A DNA stretch of 64,000 nt from Solobacterium sp. (GCA_015256455.1 JABZMB010000003.1:1-64000); one strand, 5' to 3'; positions 27,440-40,449 are shown, counted from the first letter of the stretch. Numbers and translations: made by a program. The notes: generated by a model not told the origin, from the sequence alone.

Positions 27440-28783
27440 ATGAAACTATCAAATTCTATTCAAAATGCCCTAAATGAAATGGGCTATCATTCCCTATTAC
27501 CAATTCAAGAAACTGTCATTCCAAAGATTCAAGAAGGGAAAAGTTTATTTGTGCTAGCCAAAACGGGTAGTGGTAAAACTGGCTCCTATTTAATCCCTGC
27601 AATTGAACAAGTAAATCCGAATGATGATTTTACTTCTACTTTAATTGTGGCTCCTACAAGAGAACTCGCGATTCAAATCTCATTAGAAGCCAAGTTACTC
27701 GCTTCCTATACACAGGTACATATTGTCACTTTGATTGGTGGAATGGACGCAGAAAAGCAGCTAAATGCATTACGTCATCGTCCACACATTATCATCGGAA
27801 CACCAGGTCGATTACTGGATTTATATAACCAAGAAGCTTTCAAACTTTCAAAGCTATCACTGTTTGTCATTGATGAGGCTGATCAAGTCTACTCCACAGG
27901 ACAATCAGAAGAAGTGAATCAACTAAGAAACGCAATTCATGGTGTTCAAACCATTTGTCTTTCTGCCACAAAGAACGACACAATTCACACTTACTTTGAT
28001 ACTCCTTTTGAGGAAGTATCCCAAGGCGAAATCGCAGTCAATGATAAAATTACATCCTACTATCTTGAAACGGAAAACAAAAAAGACACATTATTATCCC
28101 TTTTACATTCACTACCAATCACTTCTGCGATTATATTCGTCAACCACCGTAGTACTGCAATAGAACTTTCTGATTTGTTACTACGAAATAACATCCTCAG
28201 TTCTGCGTTCTCTGGCTATTTTGATGAGTGGAAACGTATCGCCATCATGAGTGACTTCCGCAAAGGTGATATACGCGTATTAGTTGCGACAGATGCGGCT
28301 GCTAGAGGTATTGATATCCATGAACTATCTCATGTGATTCATTATGATATTCCTATTGATACCGAAACATTTATCCACCGCTCTGGTCGTACTGCCCACC
28401 AAGGGGATGAAGGTATTTCTATTTCACTTCTTACATCAGAAGAAATGAAATCTGAAGTTGGTATATATATTCGCATGCATAGTCAAGCATATACACCACA
28501 AGATACACATCCTGTTGATTTATCGATTCCTTATCAAAAAAAGGCTGTGCCTTCTACACAAGTAACAAAGCTTCTAATTCGAGCAGGTAGAAATGATAAG
28601 ATACGTCCAAAGGATATCATCGGTGCACTTTGTACTATATTCTCATTCGATGAAATTGGCACACTTGAAATTCAAGACCGCTTCTCAACTGTTACAATTC
28701 TTTGCAAAGAGGATGATATTTTATCTCGTTTTGAAGATTTTACTATCAAAGGAAAACGTAGAAAAGTTGAATTATTAAAATAG
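27440..28783 (+). CDS. DEAD-box RNA helicase of the DbpA type
   Basis: ATP-dependent RNA helicase. Visible motifs: Q motif (GYHSLLPIQ), Walker A AKTGSGKT at 40-47, PTRELA, GTPGRLLD, DEAD, SAT, then FVNHRST, ARGIDI and HRSGRTAH. The C-terminal 75 residues look like the DbpA RNA-binding domain (KLLIRAGRNDKI...DIIGAL), which in relatives targets 23S rRNA hairpin 92, suggesting a role in 50S assembly. No convincing ribosome site lies before ATG (TAAGAT is weak). It is divergent from mnmE. Confidence 0.9.
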   Translation: MKLSNSIQNALNEMGYHSLLPIQETVIPKIQEGKSLFVLAKTGSGKTGSYLIPAIEQVNPNDDFTSTLIVAPTRELAIQISLEAKLLASYTQVHIVTLIGGMDAEKQLNALRHRPHIIIGTPGRLLDLYNQEAFKLSKLSLFVIDEADQVYSTGQSEEVNQLRNAIHGVQTICLSATKNDTIHTYFDTPFEEVSQGEIAVNDKITSYYLETENKKDTLLSLLHSLPITSAIIFVNHRSTAIELSDLLLRNNILSSAFSGYFDEWKRIAIMSDFRKGDIRVLVATDAAARGIDIHELSHVIHYDIPIDTETFIHRSGRTAHQGDEGISISLLTSEEMKSEVGIYIRMHSQAYTPQDTHPVDLSIPYQKKAVPSTQVTKLLIRAGRNDKIRPKDIIGALCTIFSFDEIGTLEIQDRFSTVTILCKEDDILSRFEDFTIKGKRRKVELLK

Positions 28784-28787
28784 TAAT

Positions 28788-28848
28788 TTTGAAGTATGCT
28801 TCAAATTTTATGTATTTTTGAAAATATTTGAAGTTTGCTTCAAATATT
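28788..28848. repeat. Pair of palindromic operators 39 bp apart
   Basis: Core 1 (28788-28805) has arms TTTGAAG and CTTCAAA around TATG. Core 2 (28827-28844) has the same arms around TTTG, and its symmetry extends to 11 bases per side (28823-28848). Copy 2 overlaps the -35 of the next gene, so a repressor site is likely. The spacing and core length resemble the array upstream of mutS. Confidence 0.8.
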
Positions 28849-28875
28849 CACTTCTCCTTACAAAATCGATATACT
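28847..28875 (+). promoter_or_regulatory. Promoter of the small membrane protein gene at 28933
   Basis: TTCACT (28847-28852), 17-base spacer, TATACT (28870-28875). The last bases of the second palindrome overlap the -35. Confidence 0.6.
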
Positions 28876-28932
28876 AAAAATACAAATATATCTACTATTT
28901 ATCATTATTTCTTAAAATTGTGAGGTGAAAGT

Positions 28933-29343
28933 ATGCATAAAACTAGCACAAAGGTTTTAATCTCCGGTTTTTTACTCATCTTATTTGCGTCTATCTGTTT
29001 TAGTATTTATCTTTATATGCAGCTTAACGCATCAATTTCTATAGGAAAAGGGCATTATCTTGCGATGGATTCAAATACAAATGGTACTTACAACATGGAA
29101 ATCTATGAAGATCATTCTGTGAAGATTTTCCTTGATAAGGTTTATGTAGAAGGTACTTTAGAACATGAACAGACACAATACACAGACTCATACTATATCC
29201 AAACAAAAGATAAGAAGTATTTTATGAGTATCAATCACGATACTGTATCTGTTCCAATAGAGGTAAATGGTAATCTAATTTCTTTAGTATTTAAGTTTGT
29301 TAGTAATGTTCCATTTACACAGGTTGATTTACCACAAAAATAA
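28933..29343 (+). CDS. Hypothetical membrane-anchored small protein
   Basis: 136 residues with one N-terminal membrane helix (about 9-30) and an extracytoplasmic domain rich in beta-strand-like Tyr/Asp/Val sequence. It has no lipobox and no known motif. GAGGTG lies five bases before ATG, a strong ribosome site. It has its own promoter with two palindromic sites, so it is probably regulated, and a strong terminator follows. Function unknown. Confidence 0.75.
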   Translation: MHKTSTKVLISGFLLILFASICFSIYLYMQLNASISIGKGHYLAMDSNTNGTYNMEIYEDHSVKIFLDKVYVEGTLEHEQTQYTDSYYIQTKDKKYFMSINHDTVSVPIEVNGNLISLVFKFVSNVPFTQVDLPQK

Positions 29344-29355
29344 TCATGCAATTAT

Positions 29356-29403
29356 AAAGTGAACCTCCTAAGTTATTATAAAATCTTAGGAGGTTCACTT
29401 TTA
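29356..29403. terminator. Strong bidirectional terminator
   Basis: A 17-base stem (29356-29372 with 29385-29401), A/T runs on both sides, between convergent genes. Confidence 0.92.
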
Positions 29404-29410
29404 AGTTACA

Positions 29411-29980
29411 TTACTTTGTCTTCATAGGAAACCATCCCATATTAAGACGAATTTCCTTTCGCTCTAAATCAGTATTCGTATAACAGCAACTGTCAAAACC
29501 AATTAAGGTAAACCCTTCGTGCAGGTAGAAGTCAACTGCATTTATATTTGATGATTGTGTCTCTAAAATCAATGTACGATAGTCTTTGTCTACTGTAATC
29601 TTTTTGGCAATGTCTAACAACTTCTTACCATACCCTTGCCCTCTCAACTTCTCATCAACAAATAGTTCTGTAATAATCAATCGATTTGTCCAACTCTCTG
29701 GGCAAATTTCAATTGCCGCAAGTAATTTGTTATCTTCTATAATACCAAAGGCTTCCGCATCTTCCCACCAGTCCTCATAAAGCTTATCCTGATATTCGCA
29801 GTCCTCTAAACTATGTATAAATGGTTTCGTAAATTTTTTCTTTTGAATCGAAATCTGAAAACCATCATCTGTTCTTTGCATATTCACATCGTAGTATTCT
29901 TTCGATGTGTACTCAATAGGTAACAGTGTTCCTTTCCATATATCTTTTCTTAATTTATGAATAATATGGTTTTTCATCAT
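29411..29980 (-). CDS. GNAT-family N-acetyltransferase, Sat-like
   Basis: Acetyl-CoA-binding motif RGQGYGKKLLD and the following LILETQSSN...AVDFYLHEGF segment are typical GNAT. The LETQ...N..A..FY pattern and the SCCYTNTD ending resemble the streptothricin acetyltransferase subgroup, but that substrate is only a guess. ATG at 29980 is preferred (GGAAAG eight bases upstream) over the frame start at 30016; 189 aa. It lies 45 bases after the membrane protein gene and is probably co-transcribed with it. Confidence 0.8.
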   Translation of the reverse strand: MMKNHIIHKLRKDIWKGTLLPIEYTSKEYYDVNMQRTDDGFQISIQKKKFTKPFIHSLEDCEYQDKLYEDWWEDAEAFGIIEDNKLLAAIEICPESWTNRLIITELFVDEKLRGQGYGKKLLDIAKKITVDKDYRTLILETQSSNINAVDFYLHEGFTLIGFDSCCYTNTDLERKEIRLNMGWFPMKTK

Positions 29981-30025
29981 TTTTCGCTCTTTCCAACAAA
30001 TATAAACTGTATGCATCAGAGTTTT

Positions 30026-30559
30026 CTATAATGCACCTAAATCTTGTAATGTACCATTACCTTCTGGTTGAATATTTTCTAGTTTGATATTTGGATTTCT
30101 CTTTTGTAAGTATCCTGCAAATCTTCTCGCTTCGCCTTTATCTCGACAGCTAAGTGAGAAGGTTTTTTCTTTATTTGTAAGATAGATGGTCAACTTACCA
30201 TGTGCATCTTCTTCTACCTTCATGACTTGAATATCCATTGTGGATTCTTCATGCATGTCTAATCCCATGCATGCGATCATGCGATCGTTTAAAATCCAGC
30301 TACGGTCAATCACACCGCCTTTTTCATATTCTTCGATATTACGAATGGACTTCAGTGCTCTTGCTATCTTGAATTTCTTTGTATAGTACATCACGAGGAT
30401 TACCCCTAAGATTGCTGTACCTACCATCATGGCATAACGTAACTCTTGAATTCCCTTCTTTTCATAGAAGAATGCGAGTGCGAACACTAAGAATACAAGT
30501 GGTGTCATGAATGGTCCATACAATAAACTATTTAGTGACTGATAGTATTTTTTAATCAT
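30026..30559 (-). CDS. Hypothetical membrane protein with two N-terminal helices
   Basis: 177 residues. Two membrane helices lie at about 15-32 and 42-58, and a cytoplasmic domain follows that mixes strand and helix patterns (IQVMKVEEDAHGKLTIYLT). The C terminus is Asn/Gly-rich. No family recognised. GAGGTAG precedes the ATG. It follows the atp operon but is separated from it by a clear terminator, so it is not part of the ATP synthase unit. Confidence 0.75.
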   Translation of the reverse strand: MIKKYYQSLNSLLYGPFMTPLVFLVFALAFFYEKKGIQELRYAMMVGTAILGVILVMYYTKKFKIARALKSIRNIEEYEKGGVIDRSWILNDRMIACMGLDMHEESTMDIQVMKVEEDAHGKLTIYLTNKEKTFSLSCRDKGEARRFAGYLQKRNPNIKLENIQPEGNGTLQDLGAL

Positions 30560-30592
30560 ATTGCTACCTCAATGAACATATCATACCATATC

Positions 30593-30628
30593 TAAAAAAC
30601 AGATAATGAAGAATATCCTCATTATCTG
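30593..30628 (-). terminator. Terminator of the atp operon
   Basis: Stem CAGATAATGA (30600-30609) with TCATTATCTG (30619-30628), minus-strand T-run of six. Confidence 0.88.
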
Positions 30629-30634
30629 CTCTCT

Positions 30635-32436
<1,802 letters not shown>

Positions 32437-33291
32437 CTATACGGCACTTGAGCCACCAACAATTTCCGTTATTTCCTGGGTAATTGCGGCCTGTCTTGCC
32501 TTATTGTATTCGAGTTTCAGCGTTGTGCTTAACTCATCTGCGTTATCTGAAGCTGCCTTCATCGCTACACGACGGCTTCCTTGTTCTGCGGTTGTGGATT
32601 CCATCCAGTCAGAATAAGTTACGTCAGTGATCATCATCGGAATCAAACTATCCAAAATAGATGCTGGATCTGGTTCGAATAGTGTTTCTTGATGTTCGCC
32701 AACTTTTTCTTTCTTTTGACCTGGTTTGATTGTACATGGTAATAACACATCAAACTCAGGTGTAAATGTCATTGTATTTACAAATCTTGTATATAGGATC
32801 TGTACCTTGCCAACTTCACCTGCCTGATAGCGTGCAACACCATCTTCAACGCATTTCTTTAAATCCGCAAATGAGATTTTATCTGAGGAGATTTGTTCCT
32901 CGTTAATGATATTAAATCCTGCTTCTTTTAGTTGGTGATGGATTGTGGTTCCTACTAAGAATACTGGGTCAGCAGGATCTAGTGTTTCTCTTGCTAACTT
33001 GAAGACATTCTGGTTGTATCCACCACACAAGCCTAAATCAGAACAGAAGATAATCGTCATTGTATGTGAGTTCTTGTTATGTACAAGATACTTGCTTTCA
33101 ACATCTTGGTTATTTGCGACAATATCATTGACTGTATCTTGTAAACGTTGTGCATACTCACGGTTGGCTTCCATCTTTTTTCTTTGTTTTAGAAGCTTTG
33201 CGTTGGCAATCATCTCCATCGCTTTTGTAATCTTTTTGGTGGAGTTGACAGACTTAATTCTGCTACGCAAAGCCTGTCTGGATTGTGCCAT
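32437..33291 (-). CDS. atpG: ATP synthase gamma subunit
   Basis: Central stalk of F1, 284 aa. N terminus LRSRIKSVNSTKKITKAM and C terminus LEYNKARQAAITQEITEIVGG are family hallmarks forming the rotating coiled coil; SDLGLCGGYN is the conserved middle motif. Confidence 0.97.
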   Translation of the reverse strand: MAQSRQALRSRIKSVNSTKKITKAMEMIANAKLLKQRKKMEANREYAQRLQDTVNDIVANNQDVESKYLVHNKNSHTMTIIFCSDLGLCGGYNQNVFKLARETLDPADPVFLVGTTIHHQLKEAGFNIINEEQISSDKISFADLKKCVEDGVARYQAGEVGKVQILYTRFVNTMTFTPEFDVLLPCTIKPGQKKEKVGEHQETLFEPDPASILDSLIPMMITDVTYSDWMESTTAEQGSRRVAMKAASDNADELSTTLKLEYNKARQAAITQEITEIVGGSSAV

Positions 33292-33292
33292 C

Positions 33293-35350
<2,058 letters not shown>

Positions 35351-35367
<17 letters not shown>

Positions 35368-35863
35368 CCGCTTCCTTTACGAACGCATCAATTGCCTGAC
35401 GATCAACTTTTTCACCTTCATGTTCGCCAATTAACTTACCGGCAGCACTGAATGCGACATCAACCATTTCCTGCTTCATAGATGCGTACATTTCTCTGCG
35501 TTCTGCTTCGATCTGTTCTTGTGCACGCTGTTTTACAGCTGCAGCTTCTTTATCAGCCTGCGCAAGGATTTGTTTCTTTTCCTGTTTTGCCTGCTGAATT
35601 GCAGCACTTACGATTTCTTCTGATTTTGTAGATGCAGTATTCAACTGCTCTAATGCAACCTTACGATCTGCCAAGGCTTCTTCTTTTGCCTGTTGACTTA
35701 AAGCAAGTTCTTCTTGCATCTTTTCTGCTCTAGCATCTAAGAACTTCTTTACGGATGGCCATAAGAATATCTTAGCAATCAGAAATAATACGAATGTACT
35801 ACACAGCTGAACCAACACTGTCAAAACGTTTGGAAATAACTGTTCAACAATATTGACTTCCAT
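35351..35863 (-). CDS. atpF: ATP synthase b subunit
   Basis: 170 residues: one N-terminal membrane helix (about 14-33) followed by a long charged coiled coil with Glu/Ala/Lys repeats, the peripheral stalk. A single b gene implies a homodimeric stalk. Confidence 0.96.
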
Positions 35864-35882
35864 AGTTACCTGAAAGCCTCAA

Positions 35883-36107
35883 TTAGTATACGAAAATGAG
35901 AAGAATAGAAACTAACAAACCGTAAATAGCACATGTTTCAGATAAAGCGATACCTAAAATCATTGTTGAACGAATCTTTGATTCTGCTTCTGGATTCTTA
36001 CCGATAGCGTCACATGCGTGAGCGGCTACTGTACCTTCACCTAAACCTGTTAAGAAACCTGTAAATACTGCGATACCTGCACCAATTGCGATTAAACCCT
36101 TTTCCAT
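35883..36107 (-). CDS. atpE: ATP synthase c subunit, with two-carboxylate ion site
   Basis: 74-residue hairpin of two membrane helices joined by the KNPEA loop. The ion-binding Glu is E57, followed by Thr58 and, five residues after it, Tyr62 (ETCAIY). Helix 1 has a second Glu at 24 (GLGEG), exactly 33 residues earlier, matching the spacing of positions 32 and 65 in the Na+-binding c rings. Gln occupies that place in Ilyobacter and Glu in Fusobacterium. This predicts Na+ coupling. AGGAG precedes ATG. Confidence 0.96.
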   Translation of the reverse strand: MEKGLIAIGAGIAVFTGFLTGLGEGTVAAHACDAIGKNPEAESKIRSTMILGIALSETCAIYGLLVSILLIFVY

Positions 36108-36123
36108 AATTTTTTCTCCTTTT

Positions 36124-36828
36124 TTAAATTTTTTCTTCTTCAGGAATATCGTTTCCTAAAAGTACGATTGTCAAAGTGACAAATACCAATGTTTGAATAA
36201 AACCTGCAAATAAATCGAAATACATGTGTAATACTGGAGCGATAATTGGTGCCATGAAATTAAATACATTTCCCTGGATACCAACTATCCCTGCTATTGC
36301 ATTGGATAAATTTGCTGTCCCCATATATACAAGGGACATCATAATAGAACCACAAGTGATATTACCGAATAGACGTAATGCCATTGATAACATCGTTGAG
36401 AACTTACCGACGATGTTCATTGGTAACATCGGTGCTATCGGTTCTAAGAATGCATGCATGTAGGCTTTAAAGCCACCGTATTTTAATTCTGCAACCTGAA
36501 TCATTAACCAGGTTAGGAAAGATAATGTAATGGTTACACTAAAGTTAGCTGTCGGTGAACTTAATCCAAATAGCGAGATTGTGTTACTGACAAAGATGTA
36601 GAACCATAACGCTAAGATATATGGTGTTAACTTATCCGCTACTTTCTTACCTACATTTGTGCGTACCGTTTTATATACTGCTTCTGTCGCAAGTACAACC
36701 GGTACGACGATACCTTTTGGTTTTTCTAATGGATCTGCCTTTTCGATTTTCTTTGACAATAATATCATCGCGATTGCTAGGACGATTGTAATCAGAATAA
36801 TTACATATACGTCCGATTGTATTGTCAT
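36124..36828 (-). CDS. atpB: ATP synthase a subunit
   Basis: Polytopic stator subunit, 234 aa, with the essential Arg in ALRLFGN and the C-terminal FAGFIQTLVFVTLTIVL helix. It forms the ion half-channels against the c ring. Confidence 0.96.
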   Translation of the reverse strand: MTIQSDVYVIILITIVLAIAMILLSKKIEKADPLEKPKGIVVPVVLATEAVYKTVRTNVGKKVADKLTPYILALWFYIFVSNTISLFGLSSPTANFSVTITLSFLTWLMIQVAELKYGGFKAYMHAFLEPIAPMLPMNIVGKFSTMLSMALRLFGNITCGSIMMSLVYMGTANLSNAIAGIVGIQGNVFNFMAPIIAPVLHMYFDLFAGFIQTLVFVTLTIVLLGNDIPEEEKI

Positions 36829-36832
36829 GTCT

Positions 36833-37171
36833 TCACCGTCCTCTCTCTATGACTGCCACATGAAATATAATTGCTAATTTAATTGTTGAAAGACCAATTG
36901 CGCATGTAAGAACATTGAGATATTGCGGAAAGACTGCACTGACTACTAGCACTGCTGCCATCAAGAAATAATTGATAGCGAAGTTTCCGTATGTTCCAGA
37001 TGTGGACTGCATACTTACAACTTGTCTTGCGAAATTCTCTGTTCTTTTATAAATAATGAATGCGGCTAATGATCCCAACAACCAACCTGTCGTCCATTGC
37101 CAGTGGAACGGCAAGAAAACAAAACTAATCAGAACAAATGCATAGTAAATTTTCCAAGAATGATTTGTCAT
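36833..37171 (-). CDS. atpI: ATP synthase subunit I-like protein
   Basis: 112 residues with four predicted membrane helices at the head of the atp operon, four bases before atpB. Family members help c-ring assembly or ion supply. Weakly conserved family; assignment rests on topology, size and position. Confidence 0.7.
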   Translation of the reverse strand: MTNHSWKIYYAFVLISFVFLPFHWQWTTGWLLGSLAAFIIYKRTENFARQVVSMQSTSGTYGNFAINYFLMAAVLVVSAVFPQYLNVLTCAIGLSTIKLAIIFHVAVIERGR

Positions 37172-37192
37172 TTTCTATTTCCAACTACTTGC

Positions 37193-37222
37193 ATTATATT
37201 CCTTTTTTAAAGTATGCGTGAA
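37193..37222 (-). promoter_or_regulatory. Candidate promoter of the atp operon
   Basis: TATAAT (37193-37198) with TTCACG (37217-37222) 18 bases upstream on the minus strand. A small hairpin, CGTGAA...TTCACG, immediately after the parB stop overlaps the -35 and may also act as a weak terminator. Confidence 0.5.
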
Positions 37223-37240
37223 ATGTATTATTCACGTTAT

Positions 37241-38134
37241 TTAGCCTTCATCTAAACAATTCAAGATTTCTAAGATACGGTTTAAATCTTCTGTATCTGT
37301 ATATCGAATTGTAAGTTTCTTGTTCTGAATTGAAACCTTTGTACCAAGCTTCACAGAGATCTGATGTTCTAGATCATGAATGATTGGATCACGTTTCTTT
37401 TCTGGTTTTGTTTTGTTTGGTTTTACTTCTTCTGCATTAATATCTCTAATGTAGGCTTCTACTTCACGAACAGACATCTTTTCCTTCATGATTTTCTCAG
37501 CCGCATCAAGCATTTCCATCTCATCTTTTAAGCCTAGTAATGGACGAACATGTCCCATTGCTAGTCTTTTATCTACGACTAATTTTTGAATCTCAGAAGG
37601 AAGTTTTAAGAGTCTCATGATATTTGCACAATATTCACGGGATTTACCAACTCTTTCTGCTAGTTTTTCTTGTGTATAGCCTAGTTTTTTTACAAGTGAG
37701 TCATAGGCTGTGGCTTCTTCAATTGCGTTTAAGTCTTCACGTTGTACGTTTTCTAAGATGGCAATTTCCATCATCTGCTCTTCAGTAAAATCTACAGAAA
37801 TTGCAGGTACAACCTTAAGTCCAGCAATCTTCGCTGCACGTAAGCGTCTTTCACCAGTGATTAGGTCATAACCACTGACACTCTTGCGTACGAGTAATGG
37901 TGTAAAGATTCCATGTGTTCGAATGGAATCTGCTAATTCATTTAACGCAGTTTGATCAAATTCTTTTCTTGGCTGATAAGGATTTGGTCTAATTTCTTCA
38001 ATTGCGATTTCTACTTCTCTTCTGCCTGGCACTTCCTTTGCGCTACTTTGAATATCGTCAAGGAACTGCTCAACATTCGATCCGAAGATAGAATCTAAAC
38101 CACGTCCTAAGCCTTTTTGTTTTTTCTCTGCCAT
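37241..38134 (-). CDS. parB: Chromosome partition protein ParB (Spo0J-like)
   Basis: ParB is a CTP-dependent clamp that loads at parS and organises the origin region. Motifs: NPYQPRKEF, TGERRLRAAK (CTP site), ENVQRE, a helix-turn-helix (YTQEKLAERVGKSREYCAN) and a C-terminal dimerisation domain. The parA-type N-terminal interaction segment GLGRGLDSIFG is present. 297 aa. Two parS sites lie at 49046 and 50458. Confidence 0.97.
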   Translation of the reverse strand: MAEKKQKGLGRGLDSIFGSNVEQFLDDIQSSAKEVPGRREVEIAIEEIRPNPYQPRKEFDQTALNELADSIRTHGIFTPLLVRKSVSGYDLITGERRLRAAKIAGLKVVPAISVDFTEEQMMEIAILENVQREDLNAIEEATAYDSLVKKLGYTQEKLAERVGKSREYCANIMRLLKLPSEIQKLVVDKRLAMGHVRPLLGLKDEMEMLDAAEKIMKEKMSVREVEAYIRDINAEEVKPNKTKPEKKRDPIIHDLEHQISVKLGTKVSIQNKKLTIRYTDTEDLNRILEILNCLDEG

Positions 38135-38137
38135 TTT

Positions 38138-38917
38138 CTATCGTTTGATCCTTTCGTTTTGTGTAACTACTTCTTTTACAAGTTGTGCGTAAGCACGCGC
38201 ACCTTCCGAACGGGTATCATACTCAAAAATTGATTGTTCACGAGATGGAGCTTCTGATAAGCGTACATTTCGTGGGATAAAACAATGGTAAACTTTTTCC
38301 TTAAAGTATTTACGTACTTCCTGTTGCACTTCTACCGATAACTTGGTACGTACGTCGAACATTGTCAGAAGTACGCCTTCGATAGATAGTCTTGGATTCC
38401 ATAATTTCTGAACCAAACGAATTGTACTTAATAGCTGTGTTAATCCTTCTAGCGCAAAGTATTCACACTGTACTGGAATCATCACTGAATCTGCTGCTGT
38501 TAATGCGTTTGTATTCAATAGACCTAGTGCTGGTGGACAGTCAATGATAATGTAGTCATATTGATCTCTTACCGCTTCTAGTTTTCTCTTTAATAGTTGT
38601 TCACGACCTGTTTCATATTGTGCCATATCGACATCTGCACCAGATAAGTCGATGGTTGATGGTAGTACATCTAGTGGTGGCATTTGTAGTGTAACTTTTA
38701 CATCTTCCACATTTTCGTCTCTCATCAAGATATCGTATACCGTCTTATCAAAACCTACTTTATGTGCTCCGATACCATGAGTCGCATTTCCCTGTGGATC
38801 GAAATCTACTAATAGGACTCTTTTGCCGATATATGATAAACCAGACGCTAAGTTCATTGATGTAGTTGTTTTTCCTACACCACCCTTTTGGTTTGCGATT
38901 GCAATGATCTTTCCCAT
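38138..38917 (-). CDS. parA: Chromosome partition ATPase ParA (Soj-like)
   Basis: Deviant Walker A KGGVGKTT near residues 11-18; Walker B IIIDCPPALG; 259 aa. It acts with ParB in origin segregation and, in Bacillus, also regulates DnaA. It lies four bases before parB. Confidence 0.97.
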   Translation of the reverse strand: MGKIIAIANQKGGVGKTTTSMNLASGLSYIGKRVLLVDFDPQGNATHGIGAHKVGFDKTVYDILMRDENVEDVKVTLQMPPLDVLPSTIDLSGADVDMAQYETGREQLLKRKLEAVRDQYDYIIIDCPPALGLLNTNALTAADSVMIPVQCEYFALEGLTQLLSTIRLVQKLWNPRLSIEGVLLTMFDVRTKLSVEVQQEVRKYFKEKVYHCFIPRNVRLSEAPSREQSIFEYDTRSEGARAYAQLVKEVVTQNERIKR

Positions 38918-38929
38918 AATACTTCTCCC

Positions 38930-39739
38930 TTATGAATTCTTCGGGAAACGGATGATCATGCACACTTCTTCTGGTCTGTCTTCCGTTTCTACTTTTGCTT
39001 GAATACCCATTTTGTTAATCATCTTGATACTTTGATGAATTGTATTTACCGCAATCTGAGTATTTCTTGAGAAACCTTTTGTCTTTTGACGTGTATGTTT
39101 CTTCTTAGGAATATCATCTAGACTTGCGATAAAGTCTTCAGTTTGTCTTACATTAAATTCAGCTGCGACGATATGATGGAATACTTCTTTTTGTCGATCG
39201 CTTGGCACAGTTAATAATGCACGAGCATGGCGTTCCGTAATCTTTGATTCCATTACCGCATCCTGAATCTCTATTGGTAAATTTAATAAACGTATTTTAT
39301 TGGCTACTGCAGATTGTGATTTACCTACTTTTTGTGCAACCTGTTCTTGTGTTAAACCAGATTGACGCATGATTTGTAAGTAACTCTTCGCTTCTTCAAT
39401 AGCAGTTAAATTCTCACGTTGGATATTTTCAACGAGAGCCATTTGTGCTGCTTGGCTTTCATTTGGTGACATGATATAACATGGCACTTCTTTAAAACCA
39501 ATCATCTTACATGCACGAAATCTTCTTTCCCCAGTAATGATTTCATAGATATCATCAACCTTTCTAACTGTAATTGGTTGAATTAATCCATTCTCTTTAA
39601 TTGATAGTGCTAATTCACGTAAAGCTTCTTCATCGAACACTAATCGTGGTTGATATCTTGATGGAACAATTTTTTCCGTTGGGATATCTACAATACGATT
39701 GGTATCTTTTCGATCAAATATACTTAAAATACTTGGCAT
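38930..39739 (-). CDS. noc: Nucleoid occlusion protein Noc (ParB paralogue)
   Basis: 269-residue ParB-family protein with YQPRLVF, TGERRFRACK, ENIQRE and the helix-turn-helix LTQEQVAQKVGKSQSAV. The N terminus MPSILSIFDRK is amphipathic, as in Noc, which tethers DNA to the membrane to block division over the nucleoid. Position between rsmG and parA matches Bacillus noc. No palindromic Noc site with central CCCGGG was noticed. Confidence 0.9.
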   Translation of the reverse strand: MPSILSIFDRKDTNRIVDIPTEKIVPSRYQPRLVFDEEALRELALSIKENGLIQPITVRKVDDIYEIITGERRFRACKMIGFKEVPCYIMSPNESQAAQMALVENIQRENLTAIEEAKSYLQIMRQSGLTQEQVAQKVGKSQSAVANKIRLLNLPIEIQDAVMESKITERHARALLTVPSDRQKEVFHHIVAAEFNVRQTEDFIASLDDIPKKKHTRQKTKGFSRNTQIAVNTIHQSIKMINKMGIQAKVETEDRPEEVCMIIRFPKNS

Positions 39740-39750
39740 ATAACCCTCCC

Positions 39751-40449
39751 TTATAAAGGCTTCTTTTTTATTTGCCCGTAATTGCGTGGATATTGTTGAG
39801 GCGTGTGACTTAGCTTGCGGTAATATAGGTTCACGCGCATATCTCCTGTATATAAAGATGTATCCTGTGTTTCTTCTAGCTCTACACCAAGCACCTTAGT
39901 CGCATGTGCTGCTTCTTCCGCTTCCGCATTACCTTGCATACCTTTCATCGCTAGAAATAGTCCATTCACTTTGACTAGCGGAATGCATAATTCAGATAAG
40001 ACTCGTAAGTTTGCGACTGCTCTTGCTGTTACCACATCGTACAATTCACGGTCTGTTTTAACCTGTTCTTCTGCACGTGTGTTATAAACATGGATGTTTT
40101 CTAAATGCAGTTGATGAATTACTTCTTGTAAGAATGTGCACCGTTTCCCCGTTGGTTCAATGAGTGACACATCTAATTCTGGTTTGACGATTTTCCAAAC
40201 CAGTCCTGGAAACCCCGCTCCAGTTCCAACATCTGCTACTTTTCCAAAAATCTTACCTTTCCCCAAAGGAAGAATGGAATCGTAGAAATGTTTTTCTAAT
40301 ACCTCACCATGTTCTGTGATGGCTGTGAGATTCATTTTCTCGTTCCACTCAACCAAAAGTTCAGCGTATCTTTCAAGTTGTTCTACTTGTTTTTTTGATA
40401 GTGAAATTTGTAGCTCTGCTGCTTTCTCTATGAGTTCTTGTATTGTCAT
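39751..40449 (-). CDS. rsmG: 16S rRNA (guanine-527 N7) methyltransferase
   Basis: Rossmann methyltransferase with ADVGTGAGFPGL as SAM motif and VTARAVANLRVL. 232 aa. It modifies G527 of 16S rRNA. Same order as Bacillus (mnmG, rsmG, noc, parA, parB), but here a ThyX-like gene and a DnaA-box cluster separate it from mnmG. Confidence 0.96.
   Translation of the reverse strand: MTIQELIEKAAELQISLSKKQVEQLERYAELLVEWNEKMNLTAITEHGEVLEKHFYDSILPLGKGKIFGKVADVGTGAGFPGLVWKIVKPELDVSLIEPTGKRCTFLQEVIHQLHLENIHVYNTRAEEQVKTDRELYDVVTARAVANLRVLSELCIPLVKVNGLFLAMKGMQGNAEAEEAAHATKVLGVELEETQDTSLYTGDMRVNLYYRKLSHTPQQYPRNYGQIKKKPL

Noticed and set aside
28788..28805. Intrinsic terminator of the helicase gene
   Set aside because: The seven-base A/T-rich stem is weak and a second copy with the same arms lies 39 bp on at a promoter, so a regulatory site is preferred, though a minor terminator role is not excluded.
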